Source: a filamentous cyanobacterium Phorm 6 (lineage in GTDB: Bacteria; Cyanobacteriota; Cyanobacteriia; Cyanobacteriales; Microcoleaceae). Taken from it: 43,637 nucleotides of DNA. The stretch lies in assembly GCA_003003725.1 (NCBI GenBank), contig PVWI01000008.1, positions 1 to 43,637 of the forward strand, given 5' to 3'. Positions 8,073-15,343 of this stretch are shown in pieces. The position numbers and the translations under genes are program-made. Each line of letters begins with the position of its first letter. Positions within the stretch are counted from its first letter, which is position 1. The notes below the pieces were generated by a model, which was not told where the DNA came from, did not search any database, and saw only the letters and a list, made by a program, of their open reading frames with translations.

Positions 8073-9407
8073 GTATAGTCATTTATAGACATGGGAGGCT
8101 TCAAGTCCCTCCCCCTTCACTTTTACTTTGAGCGGATTAACCCGCCTCGGCTGAACTACGCAGCTCCCTATCCCATTGCTGAACGCATTTGGGATTGCTT
8201 TTCTCAGGATGTTGTAAGAAGCATTAATATCGGAATTAATTAATTGACCAACTGATGTCTTGTACAAACCTCTTTTGATTCGCTTACCACTAAATACGAC
8301 ATCATCAGCGCCAGTATGCCCATACACAGGAATCGGATCTAGATTCAGGAAACTTGAGATAGAGGTGTAAGATTCCTCTTGCACGATCACCTTAATTCCA
8401 ACCAATCGAGCCTTGTATCCCAACATTTCAATCAGTTGAGCGTGAGGAATGCTGACAAAGTTTTGATTGGTTTGCTTTCCCAAGCCAATCTCGGTTTTCC
8501 ATTGTGCATTCTTGCCAACTACTAGCGTCCCAATTTGTTTTGCGACTAAAAGCTCGACTATCAATCGACTGGCGTGATGCAAGTAATTATCGACTTTTTG
8601 GTTGCGACAGCGAGTTAAACGCTGAATGCGAGGTGAACTCTTGCGGCTTCCTTTTAACTGAGATTGTAACTCGGCTTTACGTTTGTTATAGAACTGATTA
8701 ATCGATTTCAATGGTCGCCCGTTAATCAGGAGAGGGATAAAACCCGGCTGATTTGAAGTTAGCGCCACCAAATTATTCAGTCCTAAATCAATACTAGCTA
8801 TAGATTTATCGTCGCTGACGGTGGACTCCGGTTCATGATAAATTACCTCGACTATATAAGAATCGCATTTGGGAACCAGTCTAACTTGACAAATACGATC
8901 GGGATTTACTTTGGTCTTGATCAGGATTTCCGTACCCGAAAGTTTGATAATTCCTTTCTTCAATTGCTTGCTGCTAATCGCCTGAATCGTATAGACAAGA
9001 ATGTTTCGACCTTTGACTTTATCTTTGTACTTCGGTAGCTTCGGGCGACCCGTGAATTTAGAGGAATCAATTTTGTAAGTTTTGACTGCTTCAAAAAACG
9101 ATTTCCAATTCTTGTCCAATACCATCAAGATTTGTTGGCTTACCTTAGCTGGTAAAGCCTTGTATGCTTGATGAGACTTCATCAAACGGTTCATCTCGTT
9201 GTAGTTAATGTAACCCCACCCATAGACAAAACTCTGACGAATGACGTAGTTGGCGGCATTGTAGAGATTCTTCGATTTAAAGGCTAATTCATCAATCTGG
9301 GCGAAACGGAGTTCTGTCGTTTTAATAATATGCCTCTCTGCTAGTTGCATTCAGAGTCCCCATTTTTTGATTCATTAATTGTTCTTTATTTGACTTCCAT
9401 GACTATA
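8073..9407 (-). mobile_element. IS1341-like element carrying a tnpB only
   Basis: The tnpB gene is bracketed by TATAGTCAT (8073-8081) and its complement ATGACTATA (9399-9407). A hairpin GGGAGG/CCTCCC (8093-8113) overlaps the 3' end of the gene, where the right-end stem and guide RNA scaffold lie in such elements. No tnpA is present. The ends are inferred from symmetry, not from a target-site comparison. Confidence 0.55.
8079..9350 (-). CDS. tnpB: TnpB-family protein with rearranged RuvC active site and no zinc ribbon
   Basis: TnpB proteins are RNA-guided nucleases of IS200/IS605 elements and ancestors of Cas12. RuvC-I is intact (IASIDLGLNNL, D188) and RuvC-III is intact (INSDINASYN, D374). 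At the usual RuvC-II position the sequence reads TLVVGKNAQWK, with glycine 279 where most TnpBs have glutamate. Two glutamates follow in VQEESYTS (325-326), and one may take over, as described for catalytically rearranged TnpBs. No CxxC pair exists between SYTS and FSGKRIKRGLY, so the zinc ribbon is lost. The ORF is complete at 423 residues and shows no decay, so the protein is probably functional. Confidence 0.85.
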   Translation of the reverse strand: MQLAERHIIKTTELRFAQIDELAFKSKNLYNAANYVIRQSFVYGWGYINYNEMNRLMKSHQAYKALPAKVSQQILMVLDKNWKSFFEAVKTYKIDSSKFTGRPKLPKYKDKVKGRNILVYTIQAISSKQLKKGIIKLSGTEILIKTKVNPDRICQVRLVPKCDSYIVEVIYHEPESTVSDDKSIASIDLGLNNLVALTSNQPGFIPLLINGRPLKSINQFYNKRKAELQSQLKGSRKSSPRIQRLTRCRNQKVDNYLHHASRLIVELLVAKQIGTLVVGKNAQWKTEIGLGKQTNQNFVSIPHAQLIEMLGYKARLVGIKVIVQEESYTSISSFLNLDPIPVYGHTGADDVVFSGKRIKRGLYKTSVGQLINSDINASYNILRKAIPNAFSNGIGSCVVQPRRVNPLKVKVKGEGLEASHVYK

Positions 9408-9428
9408 TGATACTACTATTGTTTATAG

Positions 9429-9635
9429 ATGCTTAAAATCTTATTGGAGTTTCACAATACCGATTACGATGCCTTGGCGCTCTGTTTATCTAAACTCCAC
9501 CACAAATCCCTGGAATTGGAACTAACTCCTTTCCTTCCCTACAAGCTTGGATGGTCTGGGGGACGGGGCGAATGGAGCGTTGTCCGCCCCCTTATCGAAC
9601 AGCACTGCCCCAATGCCGTTATCTGCATTGATTGA
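9429..9635 (+). CDS. Small hypothetical protein
   Basis: This 68-residue ORF begins with an ATG at 9429 and ends just before the hairpin at 9636. It contains FLPYKLGWSGGRGEWSVV and no motif I recognise. It may equally be a fragment of a disrupted gene, since it starts close to the end of the adjacent insertion element. Confidence 0.3.
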   Translation: MLKILLEFHNTDYDALALCLSKLHHKSLELELTPFLPYKLGWSGGRGEWSVVRPLIEQHCPNAVICID

Positions 9636-9674
9636 CCTGCATTCACTCTTGACACAAGAGTGCGTGAATGCAGG
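9636..9674. terminator. Long hairpin after the small ORF, possible terminator
   Basis: CCTGCATTCACTCTTG pairs with CAAGAGTG and AATGCAGG; four extra bases (CGTG) bulge on the right arm. There is no T-run, so termination is only one possibility. Confidence 0.4.
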
Positions 9675-9689
9675 CCGCCGTTAACTATA

Positions 9690-9787
9690 AAGAAACACGC
9701 ACCGCGCCTTTTAAACACGCACGGAGCATAAAAGAAACACGCGCCGCGCCTTTTAAACACGCATCTATAGAGTCTGTGGAGGAAAAT
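9690..9787 (+). repeat. Second, irregular array of the 20-bp repeat
   Basis: Units of the AAACACGC(A/G)CCGCGCCTTTT type recur about four times, partly disrupted by GGAGCATAAAAG. The last 31 bases (9757-9787) are identical to 5575-5605. The two arrays flank the Fic gene and both IS elements. Confidence 0.75.
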
Positions 9788-9842
9788 TGGGTGGTCTCGG
9801 CGCGAGCTCATCTCCGCTCACTTGCTCATTTTAAGAATTTAC

Positions 9843-9926
9843 ATTATTAATAATTTACTAAAATTAGCCTTTTAGCCTTTTATTTAAAATTATTAATAAA
9901 TTACTAAAATTAGCTTTTTAGTAATT
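9843..9926. promoter_or_regulatory. Two 34-bp direct repeats and an inverted repeat upstream of parA
   Basis: ATTATTAATAATTTACTAAA at 9843 and a near-identical copy at 9889 are the starts of two 34-bp direct repeats 46 bp apart. In the second copy AATTACTAAAA (9899-9909) and its exact complement (9916-9926) form an inverted repeat. AT-rich repeats in this position are typical centromere or operator sites of partition operons; I infer the same here. Confidence 0.55.
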
Positions 9927-9996
9927 TAGATATTGACTATTTTCGTTTTTTAGAGGACGATATATATAGAAAACCCCATCCCATGTCCCTAAAGCC

Positions 9997-10782
9997 ATGA
10001 TCGCAGTCGCCATCGCGTCCCTGTCCGGGGGGCAGGGCAAGACAACCGCATCTCTATTCCTGAGCCGCCTCCTAGCGAGCCGGGGCTATCCCACACTGGC
10101 TATCGACGCCGACCCCCAACACAACCTGACCACCTACCTGGGGCTAGAACTGCAACCCAACCAGCCCACCTTGCTGGAAGTTCTCAAAAAATCCGTGCCC
10201 ATCGAAGACGGCATCTATCCAGTCGAAGGTAGCGACAACTTGTTTCTAATTCCCTCCGACGACGGCCTAGACGCGGCCGCCGACTACCTATCCAGCAGCG
10301 GTGTCGGTGCCACCCTATTGCTGCGTCGCCTCGAACCAGTTGCCGAAGCCTTTAAATTTTGTATCATTGACGCACCCCCGCAGCGCTCGCAGATTTGCCT
10401 AACCGCAATCGGTGCCGCCGACACCGTAATCGTACCCGCCGAAGCTTCCGTCAAAGGCTACGGTTCCCTAGTGCGGACACTCGACTTGCTCAACTCCATG
10501 AGAGATGTCAAAGCAACCAACGCTACCGTACTAGGAGTGCTGCCCTTCCGCGACCGCTGGATTGGCAACACTCAAACCCTAGAAAGTCGCCTTGCCGTAG
10601 AAGGAATGAAAGACGAAGTTGAAAACGAATTAATTCTCCCTTCAATCCGAGAATCCGAACAGTACAAAAAAGCCATTAACAAACGCCAAACTCTCAGTGA
10701 ATTAGGACATCCCGACTTAGAATACCCCTTTGAAATTCTGCTCGCCAAAATCGAGTCTCTTTTACAACAAAAAGTACAATGA
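9997..10782 (+). CDS. parA: ParA-like partition ATPase
   Basis: ParA ATPases move plasmid or chromosome copies apart by ATP-driven patterning on the nucleoid. The Walker A region SLSGGQGKTT is at residues 8-17, the A' motif is IDADPQHNLT, and the B motif CIIDAPPQ. The signature lysine that precedes GGxGKTT in most ParAs is replaced by serine 10. At 261 residues with no N-terminal helix-turn-helix it fits the small (type Ib) ParA group. The next gene overlaps its stop codon by four bases, so they are translated together. Upstream repeats probably serve as partition site and operator. Confidence 0.85.
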   Translation: MIAVAIASLSGGQGKTTASLFLSRLLASRGYPTLAIDADPQHNLTTYLGLELQPNQPTLLEVLKKSVPIEDGIYPVEGSDNLFLIPSDDGLDAAADYLSSSGVGATLLLRRLEPVAEAFKFCIIDAPPQRSQICLTAIGAADTVIVPAEASVKGYGSLVRTLDLLNSMRDVKATNATVLGVLPFRDRWIGNTQTLESRLAVEGMKDEVENELILPSIRESEQYKKAINKRQTLSELGHPDLEYPFEILLAKIESLLQQKVQ

Positions 10783-11213
10783 GTGACAGCATCCTCGACC
10801 AAATTCGCTCTAACCGCAAGCGAACAGTTGTTCCAAGCCGAGAAGATACTTTAATCGCCCCCAAACAGGAGAGCGAACAAATTACCCAACAGTCAACTCC
10901 GGCGAACGAACCTTCAAAAGAAACCACGGGTGACTATTCAACCTTAGAGGAATTAAAAGCCGAACTCGCGAAAATTCCGCCAACTCGCCGCCATTCTGCT
11001 GTTGTTTTAGATGCCGAAATAGATGCTAATTTGACGAGATTTTGCAAAGAAAAAGGAGTGACTGTAGAAGTATTTTTAGAAGCTGCATGGCTGCAAGCAG
11101 TAGCTTCATCCGAGCTGATGGAAAAAATCTTGGTAGAAGCTAAGTGCCGCTACGATTCAAGAAAACTTGCTGGAAAGCTGAGGCGGCTGATCACAATGCT
11201 ATCCGGGCGTTGA
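10779..11213 (+). CDS. Small partner of ParA, probable ribbon-helix-helix or coiled DNA-binding protein
   Basis: The start ATG overlaps the parA stop as ATGA. The 144-residue protein has a charged, flexible N-terminal half (residues 1-65) and a C-terminal segment RHSAVVLDAEIDANLTRFCK then GVTVEVFLEAAW that resembles a ribbon-helix-helix fold. Small DNA-binding partners (ParG, ParR-like) accompany type Ib ParA proteins; the family cannot be named from sequence alone. I infer that it binds the repeats upstream of parA. Confidence 0.6.
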   Translation: MSDSILDQIRSNRKRTVVPSREDTLIAPKQESEQITQQSTPANEPSKETTGDYSTLEELKAELAKIPPTRRHSAVVLDAEIDANLTRFCKEKGVTVEVFLEAAWLQAVASSELMEKILVEAKCRYDSRKLAGKLRRLITMLSGR

Positions 11214-11254
11214 TAGGGAGATGCTACTGCCATTAAAAGAACGAATTTTTGATG

Positions 11255-11476
11255 GTGAGTGTTGCAGTTTTTTGCGCTCATCGGGACAAGAACGCAGCGA
11301 TTAATTTGGCTCTTGTCCCATTATCGAGAGTTCGGATGGCTAATCCTGAATTCACGCCCGACGACGCTCTCTTGAGCCGACTCCCTAGGAAGAAGCAGGA
11401 AGTAATAGCATGGAACAAAATCCTCACCTGGCGCGGAGTTTTCAGCTTGTCTATGTTCTATGCAGCTTCACAATAA
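11255..11476 (+). pseudogene. Probable 3' remnant of a tnpB
   Basis: The frame reads CAHRDKNAAINLAL followed by SRVRMANPEFTPDD, which resembles the RuvC-III DRDxNAAxN region and the C-terminal tail of TnpB. Nothing of the upstream nuclease is present. The match is short. Confidence 0.45.
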
Positions 11477-11555
11477 ATTTTGGTGTAAGTTTCATCAGAG
11501 CCCTAGATGTCTGTCTTATCCACTTTGTATCAATCTTATGTAGTTCTCTCAAGCG

Positions 11556-12506
11556 CTAAAATTCCAAATGCTGCACGGCCCGCCGCTTAGTTTCCTCCCC
11601 ACGCCTGTCATATTTTGCCGTAGTTACCGGAGAAGCATGACCCGCCAACTTTTGCACCGTCACAATATCCACCCCAGCATCAAGGAGGTCCGAGCAAAAC
11701 GTGCGCCGGAAATCGTGGGGACTAAAGGACTCCCCCCCAGCGAGAAACGCCCGCCGCTGCACAATCTTCAACACACCATCCTCCGTCATCCGCCGCCGCT
11801 GAATTTCTCCCCCCTTCCGAATCGGGTACAACAGAGGTCCCGGAGCCTCTCCCCTCAACTCCAGCCACTGGGACACTAAAAGGCAAGCAGACTCCGGGAG
11901 ATAAACCGTCCTGTCTTTCTTGCCCTTGCCCTCTCGGACGAACAGCGCTCCCGTAGATAGGTTGAAATCTCGCTTCAAGAGATTGACCGCTTCAGAGCGA
12001 CGGATGCCACCCCCTCGCAAGATAGCAATCAGCGCCGAGTCCCTAACATCAATAGGGGTCTTACCAGAGCAGCTTTGCATCAATGCAGCAATCTCACAGA
12101 GCGTTAGCGCCCGCCCCCTAACTTTTCCCGATTGCTTGATACTCCTGACATCCACCGCTTTACTGTAATCTATTGGGTCGATTAAATCCAAGCGCAGAGC
12201 TTCCTTTAACACCCGCCGTAGGGCGCACAGCATTTGGTTCACCGTCGCGGGGGCGTACTTTTTCTCAAGGGCCGAGCGCAGAGCCGCCGTATGTCTGTAG
12301 CGCAATGCCGCCCAATTCAAAGTCATTGCGTCGCACTCCCCACCTGTCAGCATTCGGGCCATGATATTGAGTCCTTCTCTCATGGTTGCCTTTGACCGCT
12401 CGCTACCCAAACTGTCGATGTACACTGCTGCTGGATGCTGAGTCAGGGGGACTGGACAGCGCAAATTCAAGGTTTCCGGCTCTTGCTCTGGGAGTAGATC
12501 GAGCAT
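11556..12506 (-). CDS. Tyrosine recombinase/integrase
   Basis: At 316 residues it has the two-domain layout of XerC/XerD and phage integrases: an N-terminal core-binding domain (about 20-115) and a catalytic domain. The catalytic residues are visible: R169 in GGGIRRSEAV, the beta-hairpin lysine in GKGKKDRTVYL, H264 and R267 in SPHDFRRTF, H290 in LAGHASPVTT and the nucleophile Y299 in AKYDRRG. It lies opposite in direction to parA and may resolve plasmid multimers or integrate the element. No directly repeated attachment site could be identified by eye. Confidence 0.85.
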   Translation of the reverse strand: MLDLLPEQEPETLNLRCPVPLTQHPAAVYIDSLGSERSKATMREGLNIMARMLTGGECDAMTLNWAALRYRHTAALRSALEKKYAPATVNQMLCALRRVLKEALRLDLIDPIDYSKAVDVRSIKQSGKVRGRALTLCEIAALMQSCSGKTPIDVRDSALIAILRGGGIRRSEAVNLLKRDFNLSTGALFVREGKGKKDRTVYLPESACLLVSQWLELRGEAPGPLLYPIRKGGEIQRRRMTEDGVLKIVQRRAFLAGGESFSPHDFRRTFCSDLLDAGVDIVTVQKLAGHASPVTTAKYDRRGEETKRRAVQHLEF

Positions 12507-12639
12507 TTACTCTTTCAAAGTGATATTATAAATACTAAATTTTACGCCTTTAACGGCGCAAAATATCGATCAATTTGGCTCCTCTCTCGTTCGCCCTCAC
12601 CGTCTGGGAACGGACTCGTGTGTTCTTTCTTGTGGCCAC

Positions 12640-12789
12640 GGCTGGTTAGTCGTAAGGAAAGTTAAAGGATCGAAGTCTAGAGAGTCAGCGAAGCATCAAC
12701 TAGCTTGTTTTCATAAGCGTGTAACAGACTTGCGTCAAGATTACTTGCACAAATTAGACAATATATGGGGCTGGACTTTATATGATTAG
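12640..12789 (+). pseudogene. Internal fragment of a tnpB
   Basis: In one frame the sequence reads RKVKGSKSRESAKHQLA, then HKRVTDLRQDYLHKL, ending at a stop near 12787. This matches the helical segment of TnpB after RuvC-I (canonical form: RK.KGS.NR.KA...L...H.K..N.R.D.LHKL). No start, no RuvC motifs and no terminal hairpins are adjacent. Only about 50 codons survive. Confidence 0.6.
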
Positions 12790-12807
12790 GTACGATCGCA
12801 CCTAATC
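12784..12807. repeat. Short inverted repeat around a GATCGC core
   Basis: GATTAGGT and ACCTAATC flank ACGATCGC. The rest of 12808-13020 has no gene; it contains several overlapping CGATCG motifs. Confidence 0.35.
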
Positions 12808-13020
12808 CCTTCAACTTATCGCCCCTAAAAGAGGTATAACCCGATGATTTATTTGCCAATTACAATCGCCCATATAAAAGATCGATCGCCCTTGCAAAAA
12901 AAAAGTGCGATCGATCGCCTTTCCATGCAATCTATGTTATGTTCTAGAGTAAATCTAAAAGAGTTCGCGCTTTGATTATTTACCCTTTCCCAACTTAAGT
13001 ATCCCCAAAAGATATGCACA

Positions 13021-13587
13021 ATGCCAACTGAAGACGAGCGGCCAACATCGCCTAATGAACCCACAGAACCCGCTCCGAAAAACGATCCGTTTGCTTTCTC
13101 TTCTGAGTTAAGGTTAAATATAACAGAAGGAGTCGAGTTCATTACCAATCGACTTATCTTAGGACAAAATATAACCCTCGATTTATTTGGCGGTAAAACT
13201 TCTCAGATTCCCGAAGCTATCAACGTTGACTTGATAGCTGAGTCAGGAATTCAAACATCAATTGCTGAACTGTTACCAAAACTACCTAGACAGAGTATAG
13301 ACCAAATTATCGCCAGTAACCCCCAGGCATATTTCCTTGAATATGCAGCACCCGTACTAAAACTAGGAGGTCGTATTTATATCAATGCCACGAAAAGAAA
13401 TCCTTTTGGCAAACTCCCAAATGCCGAAACTAGAGAGCAACTGGGATTAATAGTTGTGCAAGAAAACGCGCCACTAGACACCAGATTTACCAACCAAAAA
13501 TTTTCCAGAGAAACTCCCAGAAATGATGGCACTTTAGAAATTCCGTTATCTAGCTTAAAAACTACTATTTTGGAGAAAATCAAATGA
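13021..13587 (+). CDS. Methyltransferase-fold (Rossmann-like) protein, possible orphan toxin domain
   Basis: The 188-residue protein starts with a proline- and acid-rich leader (residues 1-26). The core resembles a reduced SAM-methyltransferase fold: LDLFGGKTSQIPEAINVDL at about 57-75 corresponds to the nucleotide-binding loop region, SIDQIIASNP (96-105) to motif IV and AAPVLKLGGRIYIN (112-125) to the strand after it. Domains of this look occur at the C termini of cyanobacterial polymorphic toxins. It is immediately followed, with a four-base overlap, by an unrelated 208-residue gene that could be its immunity protein. No secretion or carrier domain is fused. Function is inferred, not shown. 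The frame upstream is closed by a stop at 12973, so the ATG at 13021 is the plausible start. Confidence 0.5.
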   Translation: MPTEDERPTSPNEPTEPAPKNDPFAFSSELRLNITEGVEFITNRLILGQNITLDLFGGKTSQIPEAINVDLIAESGIQTSIAELLPKLPRQSIDQIIASNPQAYFLEYAAPVLKLGGRIYINATKRNPFGKLPNAETREQLGLIVVQENAPLDTRFTNQKFSRETPRNDGTLEIPLSSLKTTILEKIK

Positions 13588-14210
13588 CTATAATTAGCAA
13601 TCATTTTGACCTACTCTATTTTACCAATTGTAACTTCGATCCACCTTTAATTCGCGATTCAAAAATCGTCATTCCCACCCGTCAACTAGGCTTACTACCA
13701 AGTCATCCACTTAATCCCCAAAATGAAATAATTTTCCTGTCAAAATCTTACCTGATTTTCGAGGGAGTGAAAACATCGGTACGTCAGTTAACCGGATATA
13801 TAGAAGAACCTCCCGGTTCTCATCATTTCACACCTCTAGAAGAAAACTCTAGAACAGTCATAGATGATGATTTTCCCGATGTTGGTAAAACAGTAAGTTT
13901 ATTTGGACTAGAAGGTGCTTTTGAAGATCCGTTAGAATGGGTTGATTGGGAAATTGAAAGTACATCATTTTATCTCATGGAACATCCATCAGATGACTGG
14001 GAATTTACAGAGTTGTGGATAAATACAACTAATTTTCCTCTAAAAGTTATGCTATTGGTTAGAGATAAGCAGGGAATTAGCTGTGTTTACGATCCATCTC
14101 AAAATTATCAACTAATATTTTTAAGTTTCACTTATGAAGAGGCGAAGTTATGGCTAGAAAAACAATATAAACTTGTGCCGCAGCGTTTTCCAAAAGAGGT
14201 ATGTGTATAA
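13584..14210 (+). CDS. Hypothetical protein, candidate immunity partner
   Basis: The start ATG overlaps the stop of the preceding gene (ATGA), so translation is coupled. The 208-residue product is acidic, rich in aromatic residues and has no signal peptide or membrane segment (for example PDDW-type patches such as EHPSDDWEFTELWINTT). I do not recognise the family. Size, charge and coupling to a toxin-like gene agree with an immunity protein, but this is inference only. Confidence 0.5.
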   Translation: MTIISNHFDLLYFTNCNFDPPLIRDSKIVIPTRQLGLLPSHPLNPQNEIIFLSKSYLIFEGVKTSVRQLTGYIEEPPGSHHFTPLEENSRTVIDDDFPDVGKTVSLFGLEGAFEDPLEWVDWEIESTSFYLMEHPSDDWEFTELWINTTNFPLKVMLLVRDKQGISCVYDPSQNYQLIFLSFTYEEAKLWLEKQYKLVPQRFPKEVCV

Positions 14211-14283
14211 TAGACATCTCCTAAAAAGATTCTGGAAGCCTTCCCCTATCTGGACAAAAACCTAATTTTGGGAGATGTCTATT
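14209..14283. repeat. Separated 13-bp inverted repeat
   Basis: AATAGACATCTCC (14209-14221) is exactly complementary to 14271-14283. It overlaps the stop of the preceding gene and is followed by a TnpB remnant, so it may be an old element end. Confidence 0.45.
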
Positions 14284-14302
14284 GGTCATAATAACTGAAT
14301 AA

Positions 14303-14524
14303 TATACTTCCAATACCTGCACAATATGCGGTCATGTTTATAGAAAACTTGGTGGTTCTAAGAACTTTAAATGCCCTGAATGTGGTTATGAAATACCACG
14401 ATATTTTAATGGAGCTTTGGGAATTTTTCTCAAGGCAATGTGGGATACTACCTTTACCAACTCAATTGGTGATGTTGTACTAGACATTCAGGATATCCAT
14501 AATGTCGGAAGATGTCTCGGTTAA
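14303..14524 (+). pseudogene. Zinc-ribbon C-terminal fragment of an IS607-type TnpB
   Basis: The frame reads TSNTCTICGHVYRKLGGS, then FKCPECGYEIPRYFNGALGI and FLKAMWDTT. This is the CxxC...CxxC ribbon and RuvC-III region of a TnpB; the expected IPRDxNGA is changed to IPRYFNGA, so the RuvC-III aspartate is lost. A stop at 14300 closes the frame upstream. It is a 70-codon relic. Confidence 0.65.
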
Positions 14525-15343
14525 AAGTATCAGGTGACTCAGTTGACAGTAAGTTATAACTCGGTGTATGGCACTTTTGTTGCCCGTACACTCTGTCAAG
14601 TGGAGGGCTAATCGCGCTTTTTTCAGCAACAGCAGACAGGGGGAAGGTGCAGAGTTTTACCGTTTTGGTAAGTTCTGCGTCCTAATCGCCTTGGCAGTTG
14701 CTATCTGAAATTTCTCAGCTTCGCAATGTAACAAATAAGAGCGATTCAACAAGGGTTAAAAACCGTGAGTACGGTGGAGGAACTGTAACAAGTCGATCGG
14801 CAAACAACCCGCTCGCGTCAAAAAACAGCACGTCGCCCAGTGGCAAAAGCGCGATCGCCCGATCGACTCAGCAGTCTGCTCCCTTTTCAAAGAGAACTCA
14901 AGCATATAAAATAGAAATTGACTGGCGGACGTGATTCAGGGTAATGATTTGCTAATTGATACCAGCCCGCATCAAAGTGGTGATAGAAGCCCCTCAAACG
15001 TTGAAAATTACCGCTTCGCGAAGGCGATCGTTAAATGTTCTTCTTTGAAGAGACGACGATCGCCCAACGCGATTGATGATGCAAATCCGTTGATTGCACT
15101 CAGCCAGCGGGCTGGCAATAGGAGACTTATCTTTTTTTAACACAACGGTTAACCCTAGATTCTATCTAGGTTAGGCATCACGCACTAATACAAAAAAGAA
15201 AAGGCTTTCAGGAGGCTTTCAGGCTCCTCACACGTCGCAGAGAAGGACTCAAATCCAAAAAAATTGGTTTCGGCGCGTAAAAGCTATTAGTTTCAAGTGC
15301 GGTTATCACCCAGCATGAATAATTTTTAATTGCAAAAAAACTG
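14525..15343. other. 819-bp stretch without a supported gene
   Basis: Two short plus-strand ORFs (14698-14934 and 14931-15140) have low-complexity content and no recognisable family. A small inverted repeat (AACCCTAGA / TCTAGGTT, about 15149-15171) is the only structure I see. It probably holds the promoter of the RTX gene. Confidence 0.5.

Noticed and set aside
8079-9350. Cas12-type CRISPR effector
   Set aside because: The size (423 residues), end hairpins and absence of a CRISPR array fit an IS-encoded TnpB.
13021-13587. Ordinary SAM methyltransferase
   Set aside because: The GxGxG loop is not canonical and the protein is short; kept only as a methyltransferase-like fold.
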